A DNA stretch of 64,000 bases from Haloarcula argentinensis DSM 12282 (lineage in GTDB: Archaea; Halobacteriota; Halobacteria; Halobacteriales; Haloarculaceae). The notes under the pieces were generated by a model. The model saw nothing but the letters and a program-made list of their open reading frames with translations, did no database searches and had not been told where the DNA came from. The DNA is taken from the NCBI GenBank assembly GCA_000336895.1, contig AOLX01000017.1:98702-162701 (forward strand), given 5' to 3'. This document shows, in pieces, positions 1-9,510 of the stretch. The translations under genes and the position numbers were made by a program. Each line of letters begins with the position of its first letter. The first letter of the stretch is position 1.

Positions 1-299
1 AAAACGCGGCGTTTTCCCGAGAGCCGTATCGGGTTAGCGAGTGTCAAATCTGTGGGACAACCACGTCGACGCGGATGAACAACGCCTAACCATCCCGCAC
101 ACCCCACCCCACCCTTTCCGTACGCCACGCGGTCTCTGACTGCGTGGCCACACACCCCCCACCCACCCGTTTCAATACGCCACACGGTCTCTGACTGTGT
201 GGCCACACACCCCACCCTTTCCACGCCTTCCGAGCGATAGCGTTGCTACTCGAAAACAGTAGTCCGAGATCACCCGACGGGTTCGAAACCGGTGTCGCG
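1..299. repeat. Gene-free left edge with two tandem compensated hairpins
   Basis: No convincing gene lies before the methionine aminopeptidase stop. Bases 1-15 form a short inverted repeat (AAAACGC, one base, GCGTTTT). Two copies of a hairpin follow at 124-148 and 179-203. Both have a 7-bp stem and the identical 11-nt loop GGTCTCTGACT. The stem is GCCACGC/GCGTGGC in the first copy and GCCACAC/GTGTGGC in the second, so one base pair changed on both sides. The surrounding sequence is C-rich. This could be a transcribed 3' region of the aminopeptidase gene or a small RNA; I cannot assign it to a known RNA family. Confidence 0.55.
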
Positions 300-1196
300 C
301 TACCGCGAGCGCGTCGTCACTTCACAGCCGTCTTCAGTGATGATGACGGTGTGTTCCTTCTGGCTGACGTACGCGCCGTCCTGCTCTTTGAGCACTGGGT
401 AGCCGTGGACGATGTCCTGCTGTTTCAGGCGGCGAAGCGCCATCTCCGCTCGCGGCGAGTCGAGCCAGCGGGCGGCAAACGGTAGCGTGCGGTACTCCTC
501 GGTGATCTGTTCGAGGACCTGCCGGGCCTGCCGGTTCCGCACCGACCCTTCCCGTTCGAGGGCGAAAATCTCCTCGTCGGCCCCTTCCTGCACCTTGCCA
601 CGGCCGTCGGTTGCGAACGGCTCGATAGCGACCACGTCGCCCACGTCGAGCGTCGCGCCCTGTGCCACTTCACGGTTCGGGATGTTCGGCGACGTGTGCT
701 GCTCCCAGTGACCGAGTCCGTGGCCGGTGAGGTTCACGACGGGGTTGTAGCCGTACCCTTCGATGACCTCCTCGACGGCTGCGCCGATCTGGCCCACGTC
801 GACACCGGGGCCGGCGACGTCCAGCGCGGCGTCCAAGGCCTCGGCGGGCGCTTCGGCGAGTTCGTCCTGCCCGGAGAGGTCGACCGTCACGGCGGTGTCG
901 GCGAGCCACCCGTCGACGTGGACGCCGATGTCGAGGTTCACCATCTCCTCGCCGAAAGTGGCGTCGTCGTCGCGCTCGGGCGTGGCGTGAGCTGCCTCCT
1001 CGTCGATGGAGATGTTCACCGGGAACGCCGGCTTCCCGCCCAGCTCCCGGATCTTGTCCTCTGCCCACTGCGCGACTTCGAGGTGGGAGACGCCCACCTC
1101 AACGCGTTCGGCCGCCTCGTCGCGCACCTGTGCCAGAATCTCGCCCGCTTCGCGGCATTTCTCGTACTCCTCGGAATCGAAGTCCACGTCAGTCAT
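300..1196 (-). CDS. map: Methionine aminopeptidase, type II (archaeal)
   Basis: Removes the initiator methionine from nascent proteins in the cytosol. The 298-residue pita-bread fold protein shows the five expected metal ligands: D89 and D100 in the NLDIGV...WLADTAV block, H159 in GHGLGHW, E192 in IEPFAT, and E281 near the C terminus in QKEHTV. An insertion between the ligand blocks H159/E192 and E281 is the helical subdomain that defines type II enzymes. The ATG at 1196 gives the normal archaeal length. The gene is 43 nt downstream of the asparaginase-like gene on the same strand, so co-transcription is possible. Identification is firm. Confidence 0.96.
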   Translation of the reverse strand: MTDVDFDSEEYEKCREAGEILAQVRDEAAERVEVGVSHLEVAQWAEDKIRELGGKPAFPVNISIDEEAAHATPERDDDATFGEEMVNLDIGVHVDGWLADTAVTVDLSGQDELAEAPAEALDAALDVAGPGVDVGQIGAAVEEVIEGYGYNPVVNLTGHGLGHWEQHTSPNIPNREVAQGATLDVGDVVAIEPFATDGRGKVQEGADEEIFALEREGSVRNRQARQVLEQITEEYRTLPFAARWLDSPRAEMALRRLKQQDIVHGYPVLKEQDGAYVSQKEHTVIITEDGCEVTTRSR

Positions 1197-1239
1197 GCAC
1201 GCCGGTTAGTCGGTGGCGGGCAAAGGGGTTTCCCTCTGG

Positions 1240-2082
1240 CTATCTCGTCGCGGTCTGCATTGCGGCAGTGTTCCGTTCGGCTCCGGTGTGGCCAGCGTGG
1301 TCGAGAAGGATTACGCCAGCACGCCCGCCGGTCGCGTCCTCGAACTCGGCGATCGCTTCTTCCGCGGCCTGTTTCGGGCCGTACGTGTCTAAGAGTTCGA
1401 CGGCGCGGCGAGCCAACCCAAACCGGGCGATGGCTTCCCCCTCACCGGTCGCGCTCGCGCCGCCGCGGTCGTCTGCGTAGAAGCCAGCACCGATCTGGGG
1501 TACGTCACCGACCCGACCAGCCAGCGCGTACCAGCGCCCGGCGGTCGAAGTCGCCGCGGCGAGCCGGTCCCCGTCGGTCGCAACCGCGCCGACGGTGTCA
1601 GTACCGCTGAAATGCTCACGGACCCAGTCGAGATGGTCGGCAGGACCCCCATCAGGTGGGTCAGCGGCCTCGTATCGCTGTCGGGTCTCTGCAGTCGTAA
1701 GGTCGCGACCGGTTTCGACGCCGGAACTCGCCGCGAACTCAACGGCTTCGTCGCCGGCAAGGAGGACGTGTGGCGTCTCAGTTGCCACAGTATAGGCTAC
1801 GTCCGCAGCGTGTACAACGCCAGACATTGCACACGCCGCGCCGGTCTGGCCATCGTGGGTCATCACTCCGGCGTCAGTCCGGACTTCGCCGTCACTCTGG
1901 ACAGCGCCACCGACGCCAGCGTTGAACGCCGGGTCGGATTCGAGGGGCCGAAGCGCGGCCAGCACCGCCTCCATCGGACCCTCCGCCTCCGTTGCCTGTT
2001 CAGCGGCGTCTGTGAGCGTTTCCTGCCGAGTAGCCGGTGACTCCGGTGGACTGCCCGCGCCGCCGTGGACGATGACGTGCAT
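1240..2082 (-). CDS. Isoaspartyl peptidase / L-asparaginase (Ntn hydrolase)
   Basis: A 280-residue N-terminal nucleophile hydrolase of the plant-type asparaginase (T2 peptidase) family, expected to cleave isoaspartyl dipeptides and/or asparagine after autoproteolysis. The start MHVIVHGGAG at 2082 puts the family's N-terminal HGGAG motif at the beginning; an earlier in-frame ATG at 2109 would add residues with no family support. The autocleavage site precedes T163 in GTDTVGAVA, followed by the STAG and VGDVPQIGAG blocks that shape the substrate pocket. It is divergent from icd across 150 bp. Whether the main substrate is isoaspartyl peptide or free asparagine cannot be read from the sequence. 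Confidence 0.9.
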   Translation of the reverse strand: MHVIVHGGAGSPPESPATRQETLTDAAEQATEAEGPMEAVLAALRPLESDPAFNAGVGGAVQSDGEVRTDAGVMTHDGQTGAACAMSGVVHAADVAYTVATETPHVLLAGDEAVEFAASSGVETGRDLTTAETRQRYEAADPPDGGPADHLDWVREHFSGTDTVGAVATDGDRLAAATSTAGRWYALAGRVGDVPQIGAGFYADDRGGASATGEGEAIARFGLARRAVELLDTYGPKQAAEEAIAEFEDATGGRAGVILLDHAGHTGAERNTAAMQTATR

Positions 2083-2198
2083 ACAGCCCCGTTGACACAC
2101 GAAAGGCATATCACCTCCGGCAGTTGCGATAATGACGTGCCGGCGTGCGGTCGTGGCCTTTCTTTACGCACTGTGTTACCACGTCTGAGGCAAAGCGG

Positions 2199-2212
2199 CA
2201 CGCCTTTAGGGG
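2199..2212 (+). promoter_or_regulatory. TATA-like element for icd
   Basis: The segment CGCCTTTAGGGG lies about 25-30 nt before the icd ATG at 2233, the usual spacing for a leaderless haloarchaeal transcript. No Shine-Dalgarno sequence is visible in front of the ATG. Confidence 0.45.
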
Positions 2213-2232
2213 CGACTATCAATTGGCGGAAT

Positions 2233-3495
<1,263 letters not shown>

Positions 3496-3511
3496 AGCCA
3501 ACTTCTCTGGC

Positions 3512-3587
3512 TCGCACGGTTACACCGTGCGAATATCGAGAAACTCGCATAAGCGAGTCGCGCTGACTACAGAGACGCTCCATTTTT
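3512..3587 (+). terminator. Hairpins plus T-run after icd
   Basis: Just after the icd stop there is a perfect 9-bp hairpin (TCGCACGGT, loop TAC, ACCGTGCGA; 3512-3532), then a 6-bp hairpin (ACTCGC, loop ATAA, GCGAGT; 3543-3558), then T5 at 3583-3587. A weaker AGCCA/TGGCT stem overlaps the region right after the stop. The arrangement suits a 3' end or a stabilising 3' UTR; archaeal termination mostly needs the T-run. Confidence 0.5.
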
Positions 3588-3698
3588 ATCGTACATTACA
3601 GCTCGAGAGCGACAAGACAGGCGCGGGGTCTGTCAATAGAACAGCGCTATCACTCGTCGGTTTCCTTTGTCGACGGAGCGTACCCGGTCCGAGAAGCG

Positions 3699-3926
3699 TT
3701 ACTCGGTCAGCGGCATAACCACGCCGAACACGAGCGGCGAGAGGAGTCCGAGCAGAATACCAAGCATTTCTATGTCGACCAGCAGCGTGTCGCCCCAGGC
3801 AGGCAGCGTCCCGAGAACGGCGCTCCCGGCAACTTCGCCCGCGATGCCGAAGAGGAACAGCCCTGCCCCGAGCGTGAACCCGCGCTTTGCGAGTGTCGCG
3901 TAGTCCGCGTTCCAGTTTTGACTCAT
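3699..3926 (-). CDS. Small two-helix membrane protein
   Basis: A 75-residue protein with two predicted membrane helices, roughly residues 15-37 (LGAGLFLFGIAGEVAGSAVL) and 50-72 (IEMLGILLGLLSPLVFGVVM). The N terminus is polar and short (MSQNWNADYATLAKRG). It resembles small conserved membrane proteins common in haloarchaea, but I do not recognise a function. It stands alone, convergent with icd and divergent from the next small membrane protein. Confidence 0.7.
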   Translation of the reverse strand: MSQNWNADYATLAKRGFTLGAGLFLFGIAGEVAGSAVLGTLPAWGDTLLVDIEMLGILLGLLSPLVFGVVMPLTE

Positions 3927-4007
3927 ACAGGTCTGTTCTCGTAGGCCTACTAAGCTTTCTCGGATCGAAAGAGCTACAAGCGTATTCGTAGTGATATCTG
4001 TGCATAC

Positions 4008-4232
4008 ATGGTTTCAGAATCGATTCCGGAGCTATTCGAACTCCTGCTCTCAACGCTGCTCGCGACCGGGCTAACTGTGGGGGGAGCACTCACCGAACAG
4101 GCCGCTCTTACGGACCTGTCCGGCGGCATCTCCGCGTTCGCTACCTGGGAGGTGTACATGGGGCTGGTCCTCCTGTACGCCGGCTATATGCTCGCCTCAC
4201 GCCGGGTCCTGCCCGCACTCGGTAGCGCCTGA
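4008..4232 (+). CDS. Small membrane protein of unknown function
   Basis: A 74-residue protein with two hydrophobic stretches (about residues 10-32 and 48-65) separated by a polar loop (TEQAALTDLSGGISAFATWE). The ATG at 4008 follows an AT-rich promoter stretch (GTGATATCTGTGCATAC). No family is recognised. It converges with the lipoprotein gene, whose stop lies 21 nt beyond its own. Confidence 0.65.
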   Translation: MVSESIPELFELLLSTLLATGLTVGGALTEQAALTDLSGGISAFATWEVYMGLVLLYAGYMLASRRVLPALGSA

Positions 4233-4253
4233 TTGTTCTCTGCAGGCGGACTA

Positions 4254-5051
4254 TTAGTCCTGAAGCGACCGCTGGGTCGTATTTGCGACCCACTCCGGCT
4301 GTTCCACTGTCGTCGACCCAATATGTCGTAGCCGCATCTCTTGTGTGACACGAACCTGCTGGTCGCTTCGTTCAGCATCGAAGGCGAGCCGAAGCGCCGA
4401 AACGGTGCCGTCGTGGTTGATACGGAGGCGGACGGAGACGTTGTGAGGATCGCTCACGAACAGCGGTGTGTTGAGTCTGTCAGGGTTCCGAAAGCGGGTG
4501 CCGACGAGGACGACGCCGCCATCACTCCGTTCGGCAACGGAGAGGTCGACAGCTTCCCCGATCCCACGGATCGTCCGGCGCTCCGAGAGATCCGAGACCG
4601 GGCCGTCGTCGCGGACAGCCCACTTGACCTGGCTGCGGCGGTTCACTCGCTCATCGTACCGGGCCGCGACGATGGAACCGTTGGTCCAGTAGTCGATGCG
4701 GGTGGTGAACGCGTTCAGTTCGGTGCCGTTCTGGCGGAACTGCCCTGCGTACGTCGTCTTGTTCGCTGCGACGTAGCGCGTGTGGTTTGACCGCCGGAGT
4801 ACCGTCCCGTTTCGGTCCGTGACTCGCTGGCGAGTGACCACCGTGTAGTTCGTCGTCGCAAGCGTCCGTGCGTGAGCGCTGGCCAGCGTTGACGGAATCA
4901 CTGCGTCGTCGCTCACGCCCGGCGGATACCCGACCCCATCAGTCGGCACCGCTGCCGGCGTGACCGTCTCTGGACTGTCCTGCTGGACGAACCCGGAACA
5001 GCCAGCGAGGACCAGCGCGAGCGTCACGATAGCAGCCACTGCTCGCGTCAT
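4254..5051 (-). CDS. Exported lipoprotein (haloarchaeal DUF7537-like)
   Basis: A 265-residue protein with a lipoprotein signal: MTRAVAAIVTLALVLAGC, in which LAGC at 15-18 is the lipobox and C18 would be lipidated and anchor the protein outside the cell. The mature part is a beta-rich domain with repeated Asn/Thr segments such as NYTVVTRQRVTDRNGTVL and HNVSVRLRINHDGTVSALRL. A paralogue with the same architecture lies at 60599-61378. The closing segment (PEWVANT here, PAWVQQRWGN there) and the start of the mature domain (AHARTL...NYT, AHRRAT...SYV) correspond. The function is unknown; a cell-surface role is inferred from the lipobox only. Confidence 0.8.
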   Translation of the reverse strand: MTRAVAAIVTLALVLAGCSGFVQQDSPETVTPAAVPTDGVGYPPGVSDDAVIPSTLASAHARTLATTNYTVVTRQRVTDRNGTVLRRSNHTRYVAANKTTYAGQFRQNGTELNAFTTRIDYWTNGSIVAARYDERVNRRSQVKWAVRDDGPVSDLSERRTIRGIGEAVDLSVAERSDGGVVLVGTRFRNPDRLNTPLFVSDPHNVSVRLRINHDGTVSALRLAFDAERSDQQVRVTQEMRLRHIGSTTVEQPEWVANTTQRSLQD

Positions 5052-5088
5052 TGGTTACCATACGGCTGGAGGACTCAAACAGTTGTGG

Positions 5089-5427
5089 TTAGTCCTGCCA
5101 GTCCGGGTTTGCTCTGGGCGGACTGAACACGTCGATACCACGGACTGGCTCCTCGCCGTCGTTGCGCGCCTCGTGCGGTTCCTCGCTCGGGACCACGTAG
5201 GAGTCTCCGGGGCCGATGACATACTCCTCGCCGTTGACATGGAAGGTGAAGGTTCCTTTCACCACATAGCCGACCTGTTCGTGGCGGTGGCTGTGTTCCG
5301 GGACGGCCGCACCGGGTTCGATATGGAACTGCTGGACACTCATCTGCTCTCCGACGGCCATCTGTGTCAGGTGCACGCCGTCGACTGCTTCGACTGTTTC
5401 GCAGGCCGCCTGTGGTACTTCTTCCAT
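5089..5427 (-). CDS. Single-domain cupin protein
   Basis: A 112-residue beta-barrel cupin. The first metal motif is VPEHSHRHEQVGYVVKGTF and the second is around GDSYVVPSEEPHEARN, which gives the His/His/Glu/His set expected for a divalent metal. The start at 5427 (MEEVPQAACETVEAVDG) is preferred over an in-frame start at 5475 that adds a low-complexity stretch overlapping the neighbouring promoter. The substrate is unknown; small cupins of this type act as metal-dependent isomerases, dioxygenases or sensors. It is divergent from the zinc-ribbon gene. Confidence 0.85.
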   Translation of the reverse strand: MEEVPQAACETVEAVDGVHLTQMAVGEQMSVQQFHIEPGAAVPEHSHRHEQVGYVVKGTFTFHVNGEEYVIGPGDSYVVPSEEPHEARNDGEEPVRGIDVFSPPRANPDWQD

Positions 5428-5519
5428 GCGCGGTGCTGTCGCGCCCACTCCACCTAAGCGTTCGTCCCCCGGCACCAGACGTCGGTGGATTCAGTACCAT
5501 CCGGCCCTGACGGAAGGGT

Positions 5520-6044
5520 ATGTACGCGGTCGTCGGGTGTAGTGAGTGTAGCGCGCTGTGGGTCACCGAGGGACGACCGAAGACGACGCAGTGCCCGCGG
5601 TGTGGCACGCGCCGCAAACACGAGAAGCGCCGGAAGTTCGTCGAGACGGACGACGAGGCCCACGCCCGCGAGGTTCGGGCATCGATGCTGGCCAACCGCC
5701 AGGGAGAGGGCGACGCCTTCGCTGAGTTGGACTCCTACGCCGAGATGGAGCGGCAGGTCGACGACGCAGGGGTAGACGACGAGACGTACCTCGAAGATTC
5801 GGGGGTGGATACCGACGCCGTGTCAGCGGCTGCCGATCGCGCCGAGCAGGGCGCGACGGGCGGGTCGAGCCGCAAGGAAACGGTAACGAACGCGCTACGG
5901 AAGATGGACGAGCCAACCGAGAATGATATCGTGGGCTACGCCGAGGAACGCGGTGTGCCGGCGTCGTACACCCGGAAGGCACTGCAGAAACTGGTTCGTG
6001 CCGGCAAGGCATCGGAAAGCCGGGGGCACTACCGGCTGCTATGA
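5520..6044 (+). CDS. Zinc-ribbon plus winged-helix protein (DUF5817-like)
   Basis: A 174-residue protein with an N-terminal zinc ribbon (C7, C10, C25, C28), a charged linker, and a C-terminal winged-helix-like domain at about 115-174 (VTNALRKM...IVGYAEERGVPASYTRKALQ...GHYRLL). Relatives in haloarchaea have been annotated as replication protein H, but I know of no strong experimental basis for that name. The architecture fits a nucleic-acid-binding protein. Its stop overlaps the ATG of the next gene (ATGA), so the two are translationally coupled. Confidence 0.75.
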   Translation: MYAVVGCSECSALWVTEGRPKTTQCPRCGTRRKHEKRRKFVETDDEAHAREVRASMLANRQGEGDAFAELDSYAEMERQVDDAGVDDETYLEDSGVDTDAVSAAADRAEQGATGGSSRKETVTNALRKMDEPTENDIVGYAEERGVPASYTRKALQKLVRAGKASESRGHYRLL

Positions 6045-6394
6045 CCGCGACACTGGATTTCGAGCCCGGACCGGTTGCGGTCGGGACGCTCGTCGGTCTC
6101 TCGGGACTGCTGTTCTTGCTCACGCCGGTCGTCGAACCCGTCGCAGTCGGCTCGTTGCAGGTGAGCACCGTCGCGCTCTCGGCGGTCGTCCTCACGCTCG
6201 GGTTCGCACTGGGAACGGTCGTGTTCGCTCGCCGGGGCCGGCGGCTGTTCGCCATTGCCCACGGCGTCTTCGCCGTCGCGTGGGCGCTGCTCGTGCTTGG
6301 CCCGCTGCTCGGGCGGGAAGCGCTCCTGCTCGCTGGGGTCGTCGTGCTCGTCGCGGGGGCCGGCTTTCTGGTGAGCCAGAGCCGGGAGCGATAG
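6041..6394 (+). CDS. Four-helix membrane protein
   Basis: A 117-residue protein made almost entirely of four hydrophobic helices (about 11-30, 37-61, 68-88 and 93-110), with short polar turns containing Arg (RRGRR, SQSRER). It overlaps the zinc-ribbon gene by 4 nt and is probably co-expressed with it. No family with a known function is recognised. Confidence 0.7.
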   Translation: MTATLDFEPGPVAVGTLVGLSGLLFLLTPVVEPVAVGSLQVSTVALSAVVLTLGFALGTVVFARRGRRLFAIAHGVFAVAWALLVLGPLLGREALLLAGVVVLVAGAGFLVSQSRER

Positions 6395-6415
6395 CGCACC
6401 GCCCCGAAGCCGAGA

Positions 6416-7633
6416 CTACCGCCCGAGGTCGGCGTGCGCCGAGGAGAGGTGGCGCGACGACAGTGCTGCAAGCAAAGAGAGTTCCCCAGCCAGTGCGCCG
6501 GCAGCGATGACCTCGGCGAGCGCGTCGGCGTTGCTCCCGGCGGGGTCGCCGCCGCCGCTGTACCCCAGCACGTCCAGTGCTTCGGACTGTGTCGGCAGGC
6601 CCGTGCCGCCGCCGACGGTACCGACCTCCAGCGATGCGATGGTGACGGAGGCGTACAGACCGTCCTCGCGGGTGTCGACCGTCGTGATAGCGTTGCTCCC
6701 TTCGACGACCTGTGCCATATCCTGCCCGAGCGCGAGGAACGCGGCGGCGACGACGTTGGCGGCGTGAGCGTTAAATCCCAGTGCGCCGGCCTTTGCGGAG
6801 CCAACGAGGTTCTTTCGAGTGTTTGCCTCGACAATTGCGTCGGAGGTCGTATCGAGTCGGTCCTCGACCTGCTCATGGGGAATCAACACGTCCGCGGCGA
6901 CGGTGCGGCCCCGGCCCTCGACAGCGTTGATGGCAGCGGGCTTCTTATCCGAACAGAGGTTGCCCGACAGCGCTACGAGGTCGGCCGGCGTCTCGGTCTC
7001 GACGACATCGCAGGCCGCCTCTGTTGCGATGGTCGCCATGTTCATCCCCATCGCGTCCTTGGTATCGTAGGAAAAGCGCAGGAAGACGCTGTCGCCGACG
7101 ACGTAGGGTGTCACGTCCTGCAGTTCGCCGTGGCTCGTCGTCGACTCGGCGGCATCGGCCAGCGTGTCGACGTGTTCGCGGACCCAGGCCGACACCTCGC
7201 CCGCCTCGGCCACGTCCTCGACGCGGAACACCGGCGCGCGGGTCATCCCGGATTTGAGGACGCGAGCGGTCGCGCCGCCGGCGTTGCGGATGGTCGAAAT
7301 GCCGCGGTTGACTGAGGCTAGCAGCGCGCCCTCGCTGGTCGCCAGCGGGAGGTGGTGGTCACCCTCGGCGGCCCCGCCGTCGACAGGCAACGGGCCGACG
7401 ACGCCCATCGGGACCTGCGCCGCACCGACCATGTTCTCGATGTTGCTCTCGGCGTCGGCGGCGTCGAAGGTGTAGTCGCCGACCGCAGAGAGGTCCGTGT
7501 CGGTCTCCTCGGCCAGCAGGTGTCTGCGGGCCGCTGCTGCGGTGTCGGGGTCAGCGTGGTCTTCCAGTTCGTAGAGCCGCAACTCACCGTCACGAACGCG
7601 CTCTGCGAGCGCGACGACGTCGGAGTCGGTCAT
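6416..7633 (-). CDS. hmgA: 3-hydroxy-3-methylglutaryl-CoA reductase (NADPH, class I)
   Basis: Makes mevalonate, the committed precursor of archaeal isoprenoid lipids. The 405-residue protein has the substrate motif ENMVGAAQVPMGVVGPL, the catalytic Glu in LATSEGAL, the NADPH block DAMGMNM, the catalytic Lys in LCSDKKPAA, the Asp in ALGQDMAQV, and the catalytic His near the C terminus in SSRHLSSAHADL. This is the class I enzyme, the target of statins such as mevinolin in haloarchaea. The ATG at 7633 gives the normal length; an open extension upstream overlaps the divergent amidohydrolase gene and is not supported. Confidence 0.97.
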   Translation of the reverse strand: MTDSDVVALAERVRDGELRLYELEDHADPDTAAAARRHLLAEETDTDLSAVGDYTFDAADAESNIENMVGAAQVPMGVVGPLPVDGGAAEGDHHLPLATSEGALLASVNRGISTIRNAGGATARVLKSGMTRAPVFRVEDVAEAGEVSAWVREHVDTLADAAESTTSHGELQDVTPYVVGDSVFLRFSYDTKDAMGMNMATIATEAACDVVETETPADLVALSGNLCSDKKPAAINAVEGRGRTVAADVLIPHEQVEDRLDTTSDAIVEANTRKNLVGSAKAGALGFNAHAANVVAAAFLALGQDMAQVVEGSNAITTVDTREDGLYASVTIASLEVGTVGGGTGLPTQSEALDVLGYSGGGDPAGSNADALAEVIAAGALAGELSLLAALSSRHLSSAHADLGR

Positions 7634-7714
7634 ACTGACCGGTGTGGCTTCGGGACTCCTAACAGTTGCTCTTGGCAGGCCAAGGGTTTTCCAGTCGCCG
7701 CGCCCGGAGTCTGT

Positions 7715-9211
7715 ATGGTCGACCGCGTATTCACGAACTGTGAGGTGCGACCACTGACCGGCGACGACCCGGCATCCGCGGTTGCAGTAACAAACGGCAT
7801 GGTTACCGCTGTCGGTGATCCGGACGAACTCTCGACCGCGGGTGCCGAGACCGTCGACTGTCGCGGTGGCGTTCTGTTGCCCGGCTTCGTCGACGCCCAC
7901 ACGCACCTAGACATCGTCGGCCGGCGTGCGGTCGAAGCAGACCTCGCTGGGGCAGATGGCTCGGACGACTGCATCGACCGGCTGCTGGCGGCCGACGACG
8001 GCGAGGGCTGGGTTCTGGGCTTCGGCTACGACGAGAGCGACTGGGACGGCGACCTGCTGCAGGCGGCGACACTGGACCGGGTAAGCACTGAGCGTCCGGT
8101 CGCGGCCGCGCGGGAGGACATCCACACGGTATCGGTGAACCACGCCGCGCTGGACGTGCTGGATCTACCCGACGACGGCGTTCGGACGGAGGACGGAGCG
8201 CCGACCGGCGTACTCGTCGAGGAAGCCGCCGAAGCTGTCTTCGACGCTATCGCGCCCGACTACACACAGACCCGGGAGTACCTGCTGGCCGCACAGGAGA
8301 TGGCCCTCTCGGAGGGAATCACCGCTGTTCACGACATGGTGCGGCAGTCGCACGCGCCGCGAGTGTACCGGGATTTGGACAACGAGGACGCCCTCTCCCT
8401 GCGGGTGCGGCTCAACTACTGGGTGGACCACCTCGATGCGGTCCGGGAACTCGGACTGGTGACAAACCACGGGAGCGACCGCGTCCGGACGGGCGCGATC
8501 AAGACGTACATCGATGGGTCGCTCGGGGCTGGAACCGCGCGGCTCCGAGACACATACGCCGACAGCGACAGCGTCGGCGAGTGGCGGACGGACCCGGACG
8601 CCCTCCGGGAACTGGTATCGGCGGTCGACGACGCCGGCCTCCAGTTCGCCGCCCACGCCATCGGCGACGCGGCTATCGACTCGCTGCTCTCAGCCATCGA
8701 GTCCGTCGACGCCGCGGACGAGCGCCATCGTGTCGAACACGCCGAGGTCCTCACCGGCGACCTAGTGGAGCGACTGGCAGCGTCGCCGCTGGTCGTTTCG
8801 GCCCAGCCGAACTTCCACCGCTGGGCAGCGCCGGGCGGCCTGTACGACGAGCGCCTCGGCGAGCGCCGCGAGCTGACCAACCGCTTCCGCGACCTCGTGG
8901 ATGCCGGCGCACAACTGGCCTTCGGGAGCGACTGTATGCCGCTCTCACCGCTGTATGGTATCCAGCAGGCCGTCACTGCGCCGGAACCGAGCCAGCGACT
9001 GACAGTCGACGAAGCGCTCCGGGCGTACACCAGCGGTGCTGCGTATGCGGGCTTCGACGAGGACCGGATGGGCACGATTACGGCAGGTTCGGTCGCGGAT
9101 TTCACCGTGCTATCCACCTCCCCGTGGGCGGTGCCTAGCGATGAAATTTCCGACATCGCAGTCGCGTTGACCGTCAGCGACGGCGACGTAGTGTTCGACG
9201 CCAGCGACTGA
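7715..9211 (+). CDS. Amidohydrolase family protein (YtcJ-like)
   Basis: A 498-residue metal-dependent hydrolase of the amidohydrolase 3 (YtcJ) subgroup. The first metal motif is HTH in GFVDAHTHLDIVG, followed by HA-type ligands in FAAHAIGDAAID and VEHAEVLT, and the catalytic Asp in AFGSDCMPLSPLYGI. The N- and C-terminal beta-sandwich halves are present (start MVDRVFTNCEVRPL, end ITAGSVADFTVLS). The ATG at 7715 is the first plausible start after the hmgA promoter. Members act on N-acyl or cyclic amides, but the true substrate is unknown. Confidence 0.88.
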   Translation: MVDRVFTNCEVRPLTGDDPASAVAVTNGMVTAVGDPDELSTAGAETVDCRGGVLLPGFVDAHTHLDIVGRRAVEADLAGADGSDDCIDRLLAADDGEGWVLGFGYDESDWDGDLLQAATLDRVSTERPVAAAREDIHTVSVNHAALDVLDLPDDGVRTEDGAPTGVLVEEAAEAVFDAIAPDYTQTREYLLAAQEMALSEGITAVHDMVRQSHAPRVYRDLDNEDALSLRVRLNYWVDHLDAVRELGLVTNHGSDRVRTGAIKTYIDGSLGAGTARLRDTYADSDSVGEWRTDPDALRELVSAVDDAGLQFAAHAIGDAAIDSLLSAIESVDAADERHRVEHAEVLTGDLVERLAASPLVVSAQPNFHRWAAPGGLYDERLGERRELTNRFRDLVDAGAQLAFGSDCMPLSPLYGIQQAVTAPEPSQRLTVDEALRAYTSGAAYAGFDEDRMGTITAGSVADFTVLSTSPWAVPSDEISDIAVALTVSDGDVVFDASD

Positions 9212-9510
9212 ATCAAACAGGCCGAGGTATCGAATTGTTCCGTTTTCCGTCATTCGATAACAAACAACATGATTCGACAATACGGAATATAGAAGCGAAT
9301 TGATCGCCAAACCCGGATATAAAAATCCATACACCACCAATTCCAGAAACGGAATTATAGTTGCTACCAATTCCTTTAACAGAACTGATTCGGCCACCAT
9401 TACTATATATACAATCTTCTCCGCCACCAACCAACCTCTTTGAAGATAAAATCTTTTCACGGAGTAGTTCCGAAGTTCGAGCACCCACAGGTGGATACAA
9501 CGTGCCCGAA
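9212..9510. promoter_or_regulatory. AT-rich leader of the nad operon
   Basis: About 300 bp without a gene and visibly richer in A+T than the flanks. It holds a strong TATA at 9401-9412 (TACTATATATAC), an inverted repeat AATTCC-agaaac-GGAATT at 9339-9356, and a palindrome AAGATAAAATCTT at 9443-9455. The TATA lies about 100 nt before nadA, so the mRNA probably has a leader, unlike most genes here. The inverted repeat is a candidate operator. Confidence 0.5.

Noticed and set aside
1..299. The tandem hairpins as a CRISPR array or tRNA gene
   Set aside because: Only two units, the repeated part is the hairpin itself with no unique spacers of regular size, and the loop and stem do not fit a tRNA cloverleaf.
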